Shown: piece by piece, positions 52,580 through 60,555 of the stretch | Layout of the letters: each line of letters opens with the position of its first letter | How positions within the stretch are numbered: position 1 is the first letter of the stretch | Assembly: GCF_963677715.1 (NCBI RefSeq) | Contig: NZ_OY782495.1 | Location: forward strand, 2,470,001 to 2,534,000 | From: an uncultured Bacteroides sp. | GTDB taxonomy: Bacteria > Bacteroidota > Bacteroidia > Bacteroidales > Bacteroidaceae | Length of the DNA stretch: 64,000 bases | Direction: 5' to 3' | Notes under the pieces: generated by a model | Databases searched by the model: none | Seen by the model: only the letters and a program-made list of their open reading frames with translations | What the model was told of the DNA's origin: nothing | Program-made: the position numbers and the translations under genes

Positions 52580-52609
52580 TTGTCGGTTTCGAAAAAAGAA
52601 GTATCTTTG
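52580..52609 (+). promoter_or_regulatory. Promoter of tRNA-Leu
   Basis: TTG (52580-52582) and TATCTTTG (52602-52609) with a 19 bp spacer; the mature tRNA begins 12 bp after the -7 box. Confidence 0.7.
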
Positions 52610-52621
52610 CACCGCAATTAA

Positions 52622-52705
52622 GCCCAGATGGCGGAATCGGTAGACGCGCTGGTCTCAAACACCAGTGGATTCATTTCCATCCCGGTTCGACCCCGGGTCT
52701 GGGTA
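52622..52705 (+). tRNA. tRNA-Leu (CAA)
   Basis: An 84 nt tRNA with a long variable arm. Acceptor stem GCCCAGA/TCTGGGT, anticodon stem CTGGT/ACCAG around loop CTCAAAC (anticodon CAA), T-loop GTTCGACCC, discriminator A. CCA is not encoded. Confidence 0.96.
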
Positions 52706-52717
52706 CAAGGTCAAAAG

Positions 52718-52752
52718 CCAGGTAGTTGATTTTCAACTACTTGGTTTTTTTT
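52718..52752 (+). terminator. Terminator of tRNA-Leu
   Basis: A 12 bp stem CCAGGTAGTTGA/TCAACTACTTGG (one G-T pair), 3 nt loop, eight T. Confidence 0.92.
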
Positions 52753-53023
52753 ATTTATCGGATTGGCCCACTCGTGCTGAAAGTGGAGAAAAGGGACTTG
52801 AAAAATTGAAAGGCCCCACAATGAAACTTACCGGATCTTAATACTACAAAGATTGCACGCAGACATAACGCTATGGCCGCAAAACAGACATAAACATCCC
52901 CATGTTCTATGATGTAACATTCGGATGTTAAGTAGTGAAACATGGGGATGTTGTGTGTGTAGGATTCCTTATTTCTTATTTAATTAGGTTGATTCTCCGG
53001 ATGTGAAAAGTTATTTGATTTTT
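52753..53023. other. Intergenic region with a nested hairpin
   Basis: No credible gene. A perfect 14 bp inverted repeat (AACATCCCCATGTT at 52893-52906, AACATGGGGATGTT at 52939-52952) encloses a second small stem TAACAT/ATGTTA at 52915-52930 with loop TCGG. It could be a terminator for the minus-strand ars operon, though no long T run adjoins it. Confidence 0.55.
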
Positions 53024-53440
53024 TTATTTTAGAATCATAGTAATGCTACCTGCCGCAATGAGTAATCCTCCAACAATGACCCTAGCGCTGATAGGCTCTT
53101 TTAATATTAAAAAAGAGAGGCAAATGGTAATTACCACACTCAATTTATCAATCGGTGCTACTCGTGAAACATCTCCTATTTGTAAAGCCTTAAAATAAAA
53201 TAACCAGGATAAACCGGTAGCCATCCCCGAAAGAATAAGGAATAGCCAAGTGTTGCGTTGTATCTCTTTTATCTCGTTGAGGTGACTGCCTGAAAGAACG
53301 ATTCCCCAAGTAATAAAAAGTATGATTACAGTTCGGATAGCTGTTGCCAAGTCCGAATTAATATTCTTTATGCCAATTTTGGCGAAAATAGCGGTAAGAG
53401 CGGCAAATAATGCTGATAAGAGTGCATAATATTTCCACAT
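53024..53440 (-). CDS. Half-size EamA (DMT) membrane protein
   Basis: A 138-residue protein with five predicted membrane helices, equal to one EamA repeat (MWKYYALLSALFAALTAIFA, GLSWLFYFKALQIGDVSRVAPI, VIVGGLLIAAGSITMIL). Such half transporters work as dimers. It starts 12 bp after the permease gene and looks like the last gene of the arsR operon. Substrate unknown. Confidence 0.85.
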   Translation of the reverse strand: MWKYYALLSALFAALTAIFAKIGIKNINSDLATAIRTVIILFITWGIVLSGSHLNEIKEIQRNTWLFLILSGMATGLSWLFYFKALQIGDVSRVAPIDKLSVVITICLSFLILKEPISARVIVGGLLIAAGSITMILK

Positions 53441-53452
53441 GGTTAATTCTTT

Positions 53453-54421
53453 TTATAAAATCCAATTGAAAAGGTAGCCTGAAAGAATAATAAACAGAGT
53501 AACTATTCCGAAAAACAAGCCGATTAGTTGCCAGGTCATTACCTTTTTTAGTAGTGTAGCTTCAGGGAGAGAGAGCCCTACTACCGCCATCATGAAGGCA
53601 ATAGCTGTACCTAATGGAATGCCTTTGGCTACGAAAACCTGAATAACCGGAACGATGCCGGCAGCATTAGCATACATCGGAACGGCTAATATAACGGCAA
53701 TGGGAACGGCCAGCGGATTGTCCTTTGATAAATATTGTTCAAAGAAACCTTCGGGGACGAAGCCATGCATTAAGGCACCAATAGCGATGCCGATAATGAC
53801 ATACAACAACACTCCTCTCACTATTGCCCATGCATCGTGAATGATGGTGGGTAATCTTTTCATAAAAGGAATGTGCTCTTTTTCCCAGAGTGATGTATCG
53901 GCAATACTGTTTGCCTGAATTTGTTTTACCCAATCACTTAGGTAAGGCTCTAGGTGGAATAAACTTAATACACTTCCTCCTATCATTCCTAACAGAATGC
54001 CACTTACTGTATAAATGAGCGTTGCTTTTAGTCCGAATGTGCCCAGAAACATGGCCACAGCAACCTCATTGACGAGTGGTGAGGTGATGAGATAGGCAAA
54101 AGTTACCCCAAGAGGAATGCCTCCTTTTACAAACCCGATAAATAGTGGGATGGATGAACAGGAGCAGAAAGGGGTGATAGCACCAAAAAATGAAGCCAGC
54201 AGGTATTGTAGTCCGTAAAGCTTATGAGTAGAAAGAAATTTTTTGAGGCGGTCGATCGGGAAATAAGCGTTTACTATTCCCATTAAAGAACTGATAATGA
54301 ATAGCAGGATCAATATTTTTATGGTATCGTAAAAGAAAAAGTTAGTTGCCATACCAAGGTGTGATGCCGAATTCAGTCCGAAAAGAGTATACACCAACCA
54401 ATCTGCAAATTGTTGTATCAT
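53453..54421 (-). CDS. ArsP/DUF318-type permease
   Basis: A 322-residue permease of the PF03773 (ArsP_1) type with about eight helices. The hallmark GAITPFCSCSSIPLFIGFVK (about residues 78-97, with the paired Cys) and ITSPLVNEVA are present, as is the mirrored second-half PMYANAAGIVPVIQ. Relatives export trivalent organoarsenicals. Its ATG overlaps the arsC stop by one base (TAATG), so the two are translationally coupled, which supports a role in arsenic efflux. Confidence 0.85.
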   Translation of the reverse strand: MIQQFADWLVYTLFGLNSASHLGMATNFFFYDTIKILILLFIISSLMGIVNAYFPIDRLKKFLSTHKLYGLQYLLASFFGAITPFCSCSSIPLFIGFVKGGIPLGVTFAYLITSPLVNEVAVAMFLGTFGLKATLIYTVSGILLGMIGGSVLSLFHLEPYLSDWVKQIQANSIADTSLWEKEHIPFMKRLPTIIHDAWAIVRGVLLYVIIGIAIGALMHGFVPEGFFEQYLSKDNPLAVPIAVILAVPMYANAAGIVPVIQVFVAKGIPLGTAIAFMMAVVGLSLPEATLLKKVMTWQLIGLFFGIVTLFIILSGYLFNWIL

Positions 54422-54855
54422 TATTCTTCGTTTATTGTAGGGAGTATTCTTTGGATGTAAAATTCATAAAAACGGGCTCTGATCTCGTCGCGTACCCGAA
54501 TAAATTCACTTTTTATAAATTCAGTTGTACCTATGGCATGTGACGGATCATCGAAGCCTATATGGAGGCGATGTTTCACTTTGCCGATGAATGCGGGACA
54601 GCTTTCATTGGCTCCTCCGCAAACAGTAATAACATAGTCCCATTCTTGCCCGAGGTATATATCTACCGGATCAGATGTGTAGTGGCTAATATCTATTTCT
54701 GCTTCGGCCATAGCCGTCACTGCCTCTTCATTGAGCTTTCCGGATGCTGCCGTACCGGCCGAACAAACAGTCAGTTCTTTGTTAAATGATTGTAGAAACC
54801 CGTGTGCCATTTGGCTACGACAACTATTTCCTGTACACAATATTAATATTCTCAT
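54421..54855 (-). CDS. arsC: Arsenate reductase, low-molecular-weight phosphatase type
   Basis: A 144-residue protein with the P-loop CX5R at Cys 7 to Arg 13 (LCTGNSCRSQMAHG), and the later Cys in VITVCGGANESCP near residues 80-87 that takes part in the thiol relay of thioredoxin-coupled ArsC. It should reduce arsenate to arsenite. The frame is open for 78 more codons upstream, but that stretch overlaps the thioredoxin gene and is not ArsC-like; MRILILCTGNS at 54855 is the start. Confidence 0.92.
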   Translation of the reverse strand: MRILILCTGNSCRSQMAHGFLQSFNKELTVCSAGTAASGKLNEEAVTAMAEAEIDISHYTSDPVDIYLGQEWDYVITVCGGANESCPAFIGKVKHRLHIGFDDPSHAIGTTEFIKSEFIRVRDEIRARFYEFYIQRILPTINEE

Positions 54856-54881
54856 AACTGGCTCGCCTCTTGCATTCGTCA

Positions 54882-55115
54882 CTATTTGCTCAATATTTTT
54901 TTTGCTTCCGGCAATGAAAGCTTTTTGCCTGCCAATACCACTTTGCCATCTACTACGAGTGCCGGGAGTTGCATTACGTTGTATTCCATAATCTTCGCTA
55001 AATCCTCTTCTTTCACTAACTCTGCCTCTATGTTGAGGTCTGCTATTGTTTGTTTCACTGTTTCGTACAAAGCCTTGCAGTTTGCACATCCTGTTCCTAA
55101 TACTTTAATTTCCAT
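54882..55115 (-). CDS. Small thioredoxin-family redox protein
   Basis: A 77-residue minimal thioredoxin of the redox-active disulfide protein 2 type. Active-site Cys 10 and 13 lie in GTGCANCKAL, and the cis-Pro in MQLPALVVDGK near residue 50. Its place between arsR and arsC suggests it supplies electrons to the arsenate reductase or the permease. ATG 55115 is used, since the frame upstream lacks thioredoxin character. Confidence 0.93.
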   Translation of the reverse strand: MEIKVLGTGCANCKALYETVKQTIADLNIEAELVKEEDLAKIMEYNVMQLPALVVDGKVVLAGKKLSLPEAKKILSK

Positions 55116-55188
55116 GTTTTTAAAATTATGATAAAAGTTATGCTTAATTGCATTTTGTAAAACGACAAACATTAATGATGAGAAAATG

Positions 55189-55521
55189 TTATTTGCAGCA
55201 TTTTTCTTTTATGTTGCTGCATTCTTTAAAGAAGCTGGCAAAGAGTTCTTGTGCCAATGCCCAGTTTTCAGGGTTGATACAGTATTTTACTTTAGGGGGT
55301 TCTATCTCTCCCTGAATTAAACCTGCTTCTTTAAGTTCTTTTAGATGTTGAGATACGGTGGCTTTTGCTATGGGTAACTCGTCGTGTATGTCGCCAAAGT
55401 AGCAACATTCTTGAGACGCAAGAAAGTGCAGGATTGCTATTCGTGCCGGATGTCCCAATGCTTTACCGAATCGTGCTATCTCTTCCTGCTTTAGTGTATA
55501 CTCTTTTTTATTTTCTTCCAT
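55189..55521 (-). CDS. arsR: ArsR family metalloregulator
   Basis: A 110-residue winged-helix repressor. The core [27 protein letters not shown] contains vicinal Cys 39-40 in helix alpha-3 and the recognition helix [18 protein letters not shown]; a further Cys pair ends the protein (IKEKCCK). These could form an As(III) site. It heads arsR-trx-arsC-permease-DMT and should repress its own operon until arsenite binds. The longer frame from 55572 begins inside the promoter, so MEENKKEY at 55521 is the start. Confidence 0.93.
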   Translation of the reverse strand: MEENKKEYTLKQEEIARFGKALGHPARIAILHFLASQECCYFGDIHDELPIAKATVSQHLKELKEAGLIQGEIEPPKVKYCINPENWALAQELFASFFKECSNIKEKCCK

Positions 55522-55536
55522 TTTGTTTTCTTTATG

Positions 55537-55572
55537 TGTTCGCAAATATACGAACAATGTTTTATTGTGCAA
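55537..55572 (-). promoter_or_regulatory. arsR promoter with overlapping operator
   Basis: On the minus strand TTG (55572-55570), 19 bp spacer and TATATTTG (55550-55543) form a promoter. The inverted repeat TGTTCG-N8-CGAACA (55537-55556) is centred exactly on the -7 box, which occupies its 8 bp core. Binding there would block RNA polymerase, as expected for an ArsR operator. Confidence 0.7.
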
Positions 55573-55901
55573 GATTATCCGAGATATTTTTGTATAATTT
55601 TGCTTTCCTTATCTTTGGTAGGATAGACCGATATTGCAAGCAGGTCCTATTTCACCTGTTTGCTAGTAGTGGAAGTCTAATGGATTATGAGTCGTTGAAA
55701 TGAATAAAAAAGAGAAGGTTAATTCAGTGTTCTTTGGTGAAGTTGAAAAAAATAAGAGGATTACTTTATTGGTATCCTCTTATTTTTGTATTTATTGTTT
55801 TGACTCTGGTGAGATTGCCGTTGTCATAATCTATGATATTTCCAGCAAGAATTACTTATATACCAACTCACTTTTTTTGGGTTGAAATAATTCTTCGATT
55901 G
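55573..55901. other. Intergenic region between arsR and aldo/keto reductase
   Basis: No gene supported. It contains an imperfect hairpin (GCAAGCAGGT/ACCTGTTTGC at about 55634-55661) and a strong terminator at 55748-55787. A 61-codon plus-strand frame runs through the terminator and is not credible. Confidence 0.6.
55748..55787. terminator. Terminator downstream of the aldo/keto reductase
   Basis: A perfect 14 bp stem (AAAAATAAGAGGAT / ATCCTCTTATTTTT) with a 12 nt loop, T runs in both directions. It lies about 115 bp after the reductase stop codon on the minus strand. Confidence 0.85.
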
Positions 55902-56924
55902 CTACATCCTTTCTCCATTTTGATGATTAACCATCCATCCGGGGTATTCTTCGGCTAATTTGCTTACAGCATTAATTGCTTCTAGGTTTTCAGCAGTCAA
56001 ATTTATTGTGGTTGATTTTATGTTATCCAAAAGTTGTTCAATGTTTTTAGCTCCGATAATAGTGCTTGTCACGCCTTGTTGTTGGCGTACCCATGCTAAA
56101 GCTACTTCTGCAACGGAAGCGTGATGTTGGTTGCTGATTTCTTTCAAAACATCTACAATATCAAACGCTTTTTCTTTGTTTATCGGAGGGAAGTCGAATA
56201 CGTCACGTCGCGAATTGCCCGTCTTTGCTTTCTCTCTGGTATATTTACCGGAGATAAAACCTCCTGCCAATGGGCTCCATGGCATAATGGACAGATTTTG
56301 ATCTTGTGCTAATGGAACGATCTCACGTTCTATGTCTCTGGCAGCTACGGAATAAAAATATTGTAAGCCGATAAACTTGTTCCAACCATTTAATGTTGCA
56401 ATACCCTGAGCTTGCATAACCATCCAGGCAGGCCAGTTGCATACAGCGATGTAGCGAACTTTTCCTGATAATACTATATCATTAAGCGAATGCATGATTT
56501 CCTCGACGGGTGTCAGCTTATCTACACCATGAACATAGAGAATATCAATATGATCCATTTGCAAACGTTTAAGGCTATCATTGACAGAGTTGAAGATGTG
56601 ATATCGGGATAAGCCTTCACCATTGGGCTTATCGTCCATTCTTCCGCGAACTTTTGTGGCAATAATCAGCTCATCTCTGTTTAGCCCCAGATCTTTTAAA
56701 GATTGTCCCAGTAATAGCTCGGACTGGCCAAATGAATAGATATTGGCCGTATCTATAAAATTAATGCCGGCGGCTATTGCAGCCTTGACCAGCTCATTCA
56801 CTTCTTTTTGCTGTAAATCGCCGATGTTTTCCCATATACCTCCGTTCTTTCCTCCGAATGTCATTGTACCAAGGCAGAGTTCCGATACCAAGAGGCCGGT
56901 ATTTCCTAATAAATTGTACTTCAT
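55902..56924 (-). CDS. Aldo/keto reductase
   Basis: A 340-residue NADPH-dependent oxidoreductase with a TIM barrel. The tetrad can be seen: Asp and Tyr in FIDTANIYSFGQSE (about 54-67), Lys in ELIIATKVRG near 92, and His in DILYVHGVDK near 131. The cofactor segment STIIGAKNIEQL is near the C-terminus. Closest to the ion-channel beta-subunit/YghZ-like group. Substrate unknown; single gene. Confidence 0.92.
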   Translation of the reverse strand: MKYNLLGNTGLLVSELCLGTMTFGGKNGGIWENIGDLQQKEVNELVKAAIAAGINFIDTANIYSFGQSELLLGQSLKDLGLNRDELIIATKVRGRMDDKPNGEGLSRYHIFNSVNDSLKRLQMDHIDILYVHGVDKLTPVEEIMHSLNDIVLSGKVRYIAVCNWPAWMVMQAQGIATLNGWNKFIGLQYFYSVAARDIEREIVPLAQDQNLSIMPWSPLAGGFISGKYTREKAKTGNSRRDVFDFPPINKEKAFDIVDVLKEISNQHHASVAEVALAWVRQQQGVTSTIIGAKNIEQLLDNIKSTTINLTAENLEAINAVSKLAEEYPGWMVNHQNGERM

Positions 56925-57193
56925 ACTAATTTCTTTTTAATCTGTTATTGTCTTTTTAATTATGCGTATAGCTGATAGAACAAATAAACAGGTCAATTGA
57001 TGTTCCAAACAGTTATTTTATACAAAATGAAATGCTAAATATTGTTGTCTGCGGGTGCCCAAATACGTCCATTCATATTCATTAAAGTTTCTTTTTTATT
57101 AATCTTAATTTTAAGCTATAAAATAATCTCCTCGTTTTGCTTTTTTACAAAAAAGAGTATCTTTGCGCATGCAAAAAACTAAATTCATAGGTT
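56925..57193. other. 269 bp divergent intergenic region
   Basis: AT-rich spacer between divergent genes. Apart from the promoter at 57136-57165 I see nothing coding or strongly structured. Confidence 0.6.
57136..57165 (+). promoter_or_regulatory. Promoter of methyltransferase-like gene
   Basis: TTTG (57136-57139) and TATCTTTG (57158-57165) with an 18 bp spacer, 28 bp before the start codon. Confidence 0.65.
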
Positions 57194-57826
57194 ATGAATG
57201 TAATGCTTAATTTGAAACGTCCGTTTATTTGGCTGATACGTTTTCGTTATCGTTGCGGATATGGAGTGCATTCTCCTTTTGCATTTGATTTTATAACGAC
57301 TGTCATCTACAGAAAGATGCCTGATACTACTTATCGGCACTTGTTGCTAAAGGAGAAAGAAAATTCGATAGGCAAGGATAAAACCTGGATATGCAGGCCT
57401 AAAAAAGTGAGCAGGCTGCTGTTCAGACTTGTGAGTTGGAAGCAACCACAGACCATTGTTGATGCCGGCAGACTCTCGTCATCGGCCCTCTTTCTGCAGG
57501 CGGCGGCTAAGGAATCTGCCGCTTATGTTCCTGTTGCCAATCTTTCGGATTTGTCCCTTGAAAAGGATGCTACCGTTGATTTTCTCTATCTGCACCACTA
57601 TCAGGATCCGAGGTTTATGGAAGAAATATTTGGTTCTTGTGTTGTTCACGTAACCACAGAATCTGTGTTTGTTATTGAAGGAATCCGTTACTCTAAGACG
57701 ATGAAAGCTTTATGGAAGCGTATGCAGGCAGATGAACGAACGGGTATTACTTTTGATCTTTACGACTTGGGCATTATCTTCTTTGACAAAAAAAAGATAA
57801 AACAACATTATATAATCAACTTTTAG
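57194..57826 (+). CDS. Methyltransferase-like conserved protein with eroded SAM site
   Basis: A 210-residue protein. Its start RFRYRCGYGVHSPFAFDFIT and its end FDLYDLGIIFFDKKKIKQHY match a Bacteroidetes group annotated as class I SAM-dependent methyltransferases. The SAM-binding loop, normally ExGxxxG, here reads VDAGRLSSSALFLQAA, and the acidic post-motif is replaced by DFLYLHHYQDP. It is therefore doubtful that it binds SAM. It is followed after 37 bp by the adenosyltransferase gene, suggesting one operon. Function unknown. Confidence 0.7.
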   Translation: MNVMLNLKRPFIWLIRFRYRCGYGVHSPFAFDFITTVIYRKMPDTTYRHLLLKEKENSIGKDKTWICRPKKVSRLLFRLVSWKQPQTIVDAGRLSSSALFLQAAAKESAAYVPVANLSDLSLEKDATVDFLYLHHYQDPRFMEEIFGSCVVHVTTESVFVIEGIRYSKTMKALWKRMQADERTGITFDLYDLGIIFFDKKKIKQHYIINF

Positions 57827-57863
57827 ATCAACTTTGCTGTTAATGATAAATCACTAATTAAGA

Positions 57864-58433
57864 ATGATTATGAAGAAGAGTCTTGTATATACAAAAACCG
57901 GTGATAAAGGGACGACGGGCCTCATCGGAGGAACGCGCGTATCGAAAACGCATGCTCGTCTTGAGGCCTATGGCACGGTAGATGAGTTGAACTCTAATCT
58001 AGGTTTGTTGGTTACTTACCTTACTGAGGACCGAGATCGAGAGTATCTGTTGGCTATACAAGATAAATTGTTTGCCGTAGGCTCTCATCTGGCTACAGAT
58101 CAGGATAAAGTGACATTAAACGAAGCGAGTATAATAACTCCGGAAGATGTTGTGCTCATGGAGCGGGAAATTGATGCTGCCGACGAAATGTTACCGGCTT
58201 TGCGTTTCTTTGTGATACCCGGTGGGGGGCGTGGAGCAGCGGTTTGCCATGTTTGTCGTACGGTGTGCCGACGGGCCGAAAGACGCATACTGGCTCTTAC
58301 CGAAGATTACGATATAGATGCTAATTTGTTGGCTTATGTAAACAGACTATCTGATTATCTGTTTGTATTATCGCGAAAACTTAATTTTCTTGAAAAAAAA
58401 GGAGAAATATTCTGGAATAATAGTTGCAAGTGA
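57864..58433 (+). CDS. PduO-type cob(I)alamin adenosyltransferase
   Basis: A 189-residue enzyme that attaches the adenosyl group of ATP to cob(I)alamin, giving coenzyme B12. The N-terminal ATP site [15 protein letters not shown] and the [20 protein letters not shown] segment are present, and the trimer-forming helix [20 protein letters not shown] lies near residues 117-136. Adenosylcobalamin would serve methylmalonyl-CoA mutase in propionate formation. Start at 57864 or two codons later (MKKSLVYTK). Confidence 0.93.
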   Translation: MIMKKSLVYTKTGDKGTTGLIGGTRVSKTHARLEAYGTVDELNSNLGLLVTYLTEDRDREYLLAIQDKLFAVGSHLATDQDKVTLNEASIITPEDVVLMEREIDAADEMLPALRFFVIPGGGRGAAVCHVCRTVCRRAERRILALTEDYDIDANLLAYVNRLSDYLFVLSRKLNFLEKKGEIFWNNSCK

Positions 58434-58506
58434 ACTATTTTATTATACTTTTGCCGAAAAAATTGAGAGTTGGCATTAATATTCACATTTTAAATACTTA
58501 AAAGCT

Positions 58507-58728
58507 ATGTATTGGACATTGGAATTAGCATCAAAATTGGAAGATGCTCCTTGGCCCGCAACCAAGGATGAACTTATCGATTATGCCATGCGCTCGGGTG
58601 CTCCTCTTGAGGTAATCGAGAATCTCCAGGAGATGGAAGATGAAGGTGAGGTTTATGAAAGTATAGAAGATATCTGGCCAGATTATCCCAGTAAGGAAGA
58701 CTTCTTTTTTAATGAAGAAGAGTATTAA
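58507..58728 (+). CDS. DUF2795 domain protein
   Basis: A 73-residue acidic protein (many Glu/Asp near the C-terminus). The sequence YWTLELASKLEDAPWPATKD and ELIDYAMRSGAPLEVIENLQ matches DUF2795, a small helical family common in Bacteroidetes and of unknown function. It stands alone with a terminator behind it. Confidence 0.88.
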   Translation: MYWTLELASKLEDAPWPATKDELIDYAMRSGAPLEVIENLQEMEDEGEVYESIEDIWPDYPSKEDFFFNEEEY

Positions 58729-58756
58729 GACGAACACACAGACAGAAGAATACTTA

Positions 58757-58801
58757 CCGTCCGGTAACCTAATAGCATTGGTTATCGGGCGGTTTTCTTT
58801 T
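58757..58801 (+). terminator. Terminator of the DUF2795 gene
   Basis: A 13 bp stem (CCGTCCGGTAACC / GGTTATCGGGCGG, two non-Watson-Crick positions) with a 10 nt loop and TTTTCTTTT tail. Confidence 0.85.
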
Positions 58802-58880
58802 ATCGGCTCTGTGTGTTTGTACTTTCATCGATTGCAGGTATGCATTCGTCGGGTTTAACTCGGGGTTTATCGATTTGTTC

Positions 58881-58912
58881 TTGTCTGTAATACATTGATT
58901 ATCTTATATTTG
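58881..58912 (+). promoter_or_regulatory. Promoter of the LiaF-like/LytTR/AraC cluster
   Basis: TTG (58881-58883) and TATATTTG (58905-58912) with a 21 bp spacer, 17 bp before the first start codon. Confidence 0.55.
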
Positions 58913-58929
58913 CAGAAAAATAATTGATT

Positions 58930-59727
58930 ATGAAAACTTGTAGAAAAAATCATCATCGTAAGCATACTGCGTTCTTTGCCGCATTGCTTATTATATCCGG
59001 GCTTGTGTTTTTGGGCTTTAATCTTGGCTTTATGCCCCTTCCCTTTAAGACCGTATTATTCTCCTGGCCTATGTTTGTGCTTTTAATTGGCGTTGCGTCT
59101 TTATTTAGATACCACTTCTGGTCGGGCTCTTGTTGGTTCATTGTCGGAACTTTTTTTCTGATACCACGTGTCCTTACTGTGTATCCCGACTTTTTGCCTT
59201 TGCCGGCAGAAGGATTTGTGCACATGTATTGGCCGGTTTTATTAATCCTTGGTGGAATTATTTTTCTTATTCGCCTGTTGGTTCCGCATCATTGCATGTA
59301 TCACAATACCAGAAAGCGATTTACCGATAAATTTGGCTTTGATGAATGCTGCGGTAACGAAACGTCTGAGAAAATAAAGGCTGAATATACCCGGGGATAC
59401 TTTAATAAGCAAAGTGTATTCTCAAGTGGAAAATATATAGTCCTTGATCCTGTATTTAAAGGAGGAGAAGTGAATACTGTGTTTGGAGACACTACGCTTG
59501 ATTTGCGGAAAACAAACTTGGCCGATGGCGACACCGTGCTCTGTATCAATACGGTTTTAGGTAATGTAACTGTTTACGTGCCGGTTCATTGGACTGTGGA
59601 TATTAAAATCGATGCGATTATATATACTTTCAAGGATATGCGCATAGATAAAGAACAGACAGATACTACAAAACGCCTGATTATTGAAGGAGGCGGTGTT
59701 CTTGGAAGTGGAGATTTAAGAAATTAG
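58930..59727 (+). CDS. LiaF-like membrane protein (DUF5668 plus cell-wall-stress domain)
   Basis: A 265-residue protein. The N-terminal half has four membrane helices with the LiaF-TM/DUF5668 look (AALLIISGLVFLGFNLGFM, SWPMFVLLIGVASLF, YWPVLLILGGIIFLIRLL). The C-terminal half (about 155-265) is the all-beta LiaF-C-type domain (GGEVNTVFGDTTLDLRKT, CINTVLGNVTVYVP). In Firmicutes such proteins repress cell-envelope stress signalling. The next gene, 3 bp on, is a membrane LytTR regulator, suggesting a sensor-regulator unit. Confidence 0.85.
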   Translation: MKTCRKNHHRKHTAFFAALLIISGLVFLGFNLGFMPLPFKTVLFSWPMFVLLIGVASLFRYHFWSGSCWFIVGTFFLIPRVLTVYPDFLPLPAEGFVHMYWPVLLILGGIIFLIRLLVPHHCMYHNTRKRFTDKFGFDECCGNETSEKIKAEYTRGYFNKQSVFSSGKYIVLDPVFKGGEVNTVFGDTTLDLRKTNLADGDTVLCINTVLGNVTVYVPVHWTVDIKIDAIIYTFKDMRIDKEQTDTTKRLIIEGGGVLGSGDLRN

Positions 59728-59730
59728 CGT

Positions 59731-60543
59731 ATGAATATGGTTTATTCATACTACACGATAAAGAAAGAAATTGCTTACGTTACGCTGTGGATTGTTTTGA
59801 CCTTTTGCAGTTGGGGGGTAATGACACCTCTGGCTGTTGTTTCTGCCAGCACCTTGTTACTTGATTGTTCCTGCTTTTCGGCTCTGATTTTTTTAACCGG
59901 ATGGTGTTGGACAATGATTGCGGAAAGGGGAGGCATTGGCATTATCATAGCGCCGCGAACAATTTTAAATTACGTTACATTGGGCATATTCATTCTTGCC
60001 GTATGGGCAGGTTTGCACTTACTATGCATTTATCTGCTTCTGTCTCGGGAAAACTTTGCTTTGGTGATTGCCCTTTTTCCGTTACATTTATTCATTGGCG
60101 GATTAATTATTATGTCTTATGTGATCTATGACTTTTTGCTATCACGTAAAGAAGATGAAGCTGAGTTGCCGTTGGTTGATGAAGTGGAAGAGATACAGCC
60201 GGTAGAGGAAGAAATTCTGGAGCGTGTGGCGGTAAAATCGGGGCAAAAGATTCAAGTGATTTTTGTGGCAGACATTTGTTATTTGCAGGCTGATGGTGAT
60301 TACGTAATCCTTTTTACTGAGAATGCAAAGTACCTGAAAGAGCAAACCATGAAATACTTTATGGCTCATTTGCCCAAGAATCAATTTGTAAGGATACACA
60401 GATCTTGCATTGTTAATATAGAAAAGGTGCTGCGCATCGAGCTCTATAAAAAGCAACAGCAGATGATAACTCTTAAGAATGGACATCAGATTAAAGCTAG
60501 TACAGCCGGATATAAGGCATTGAAAGATATTTTGAAATTATAA
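59731..60543 (+). CDS. Membrane-bound LytTR family DNA-binding regulator
   Basis: A 270-residue protein with four membrane helices (about residues 12-33, 38-60, 80-102, 108-132), an acidic linker (EDEAELPLVDEVEEIQPVEEE) and a C-terminal LytTR domain (about 165-270; ICYLQADGDYVILFTENAKY, FVRIHRSCIVNIEKVLRIE). There is no receiver or kinase domain, so signal input must come through the membrane part or the adjacent LiaF-like protein. It is followed 12 bp later by an AraC-type gene. Confidence 0.9.
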   Translation: MNMVYSYYTIKKEIAYVTLWIVLTFCSWGVMTPLAVVSASTLLLDCSCFSALIFLTGWCWTMIAERGGIGIIIAPRTILNYVTLGIFILAVWAGLHLLCIYLLLSRENFALVIALFPLHLFIGGLIIMSYVIYDFLLSRKEDEAELPLVDEVEEIQPVEEEILERVAVKSGQKIQVIFVADICYLQADGDYVILFTENAKYLKEQTMKYFMAHLPKNQFVRIHRSCIVNIEKVLRIELYKKQQQMITLKNGHQIKASTAGYKALKDILKL

Positions 60544-60555
60544 GAGAATAAAGAA

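Noticed and set aside
54856..55089. Extended N-terminus of arsC by 78 residues
   Set aside because: The stretch overlaps the thioredoxin gene in another frame, and the ArsC fold begins exactly at MRILILCTGNS.
55700..55885. A 61-codon plus-strand frame after arsR
   Set aside because: It runs straight through a perfect 14 bp terminator hairpin and has no recognisable domain.
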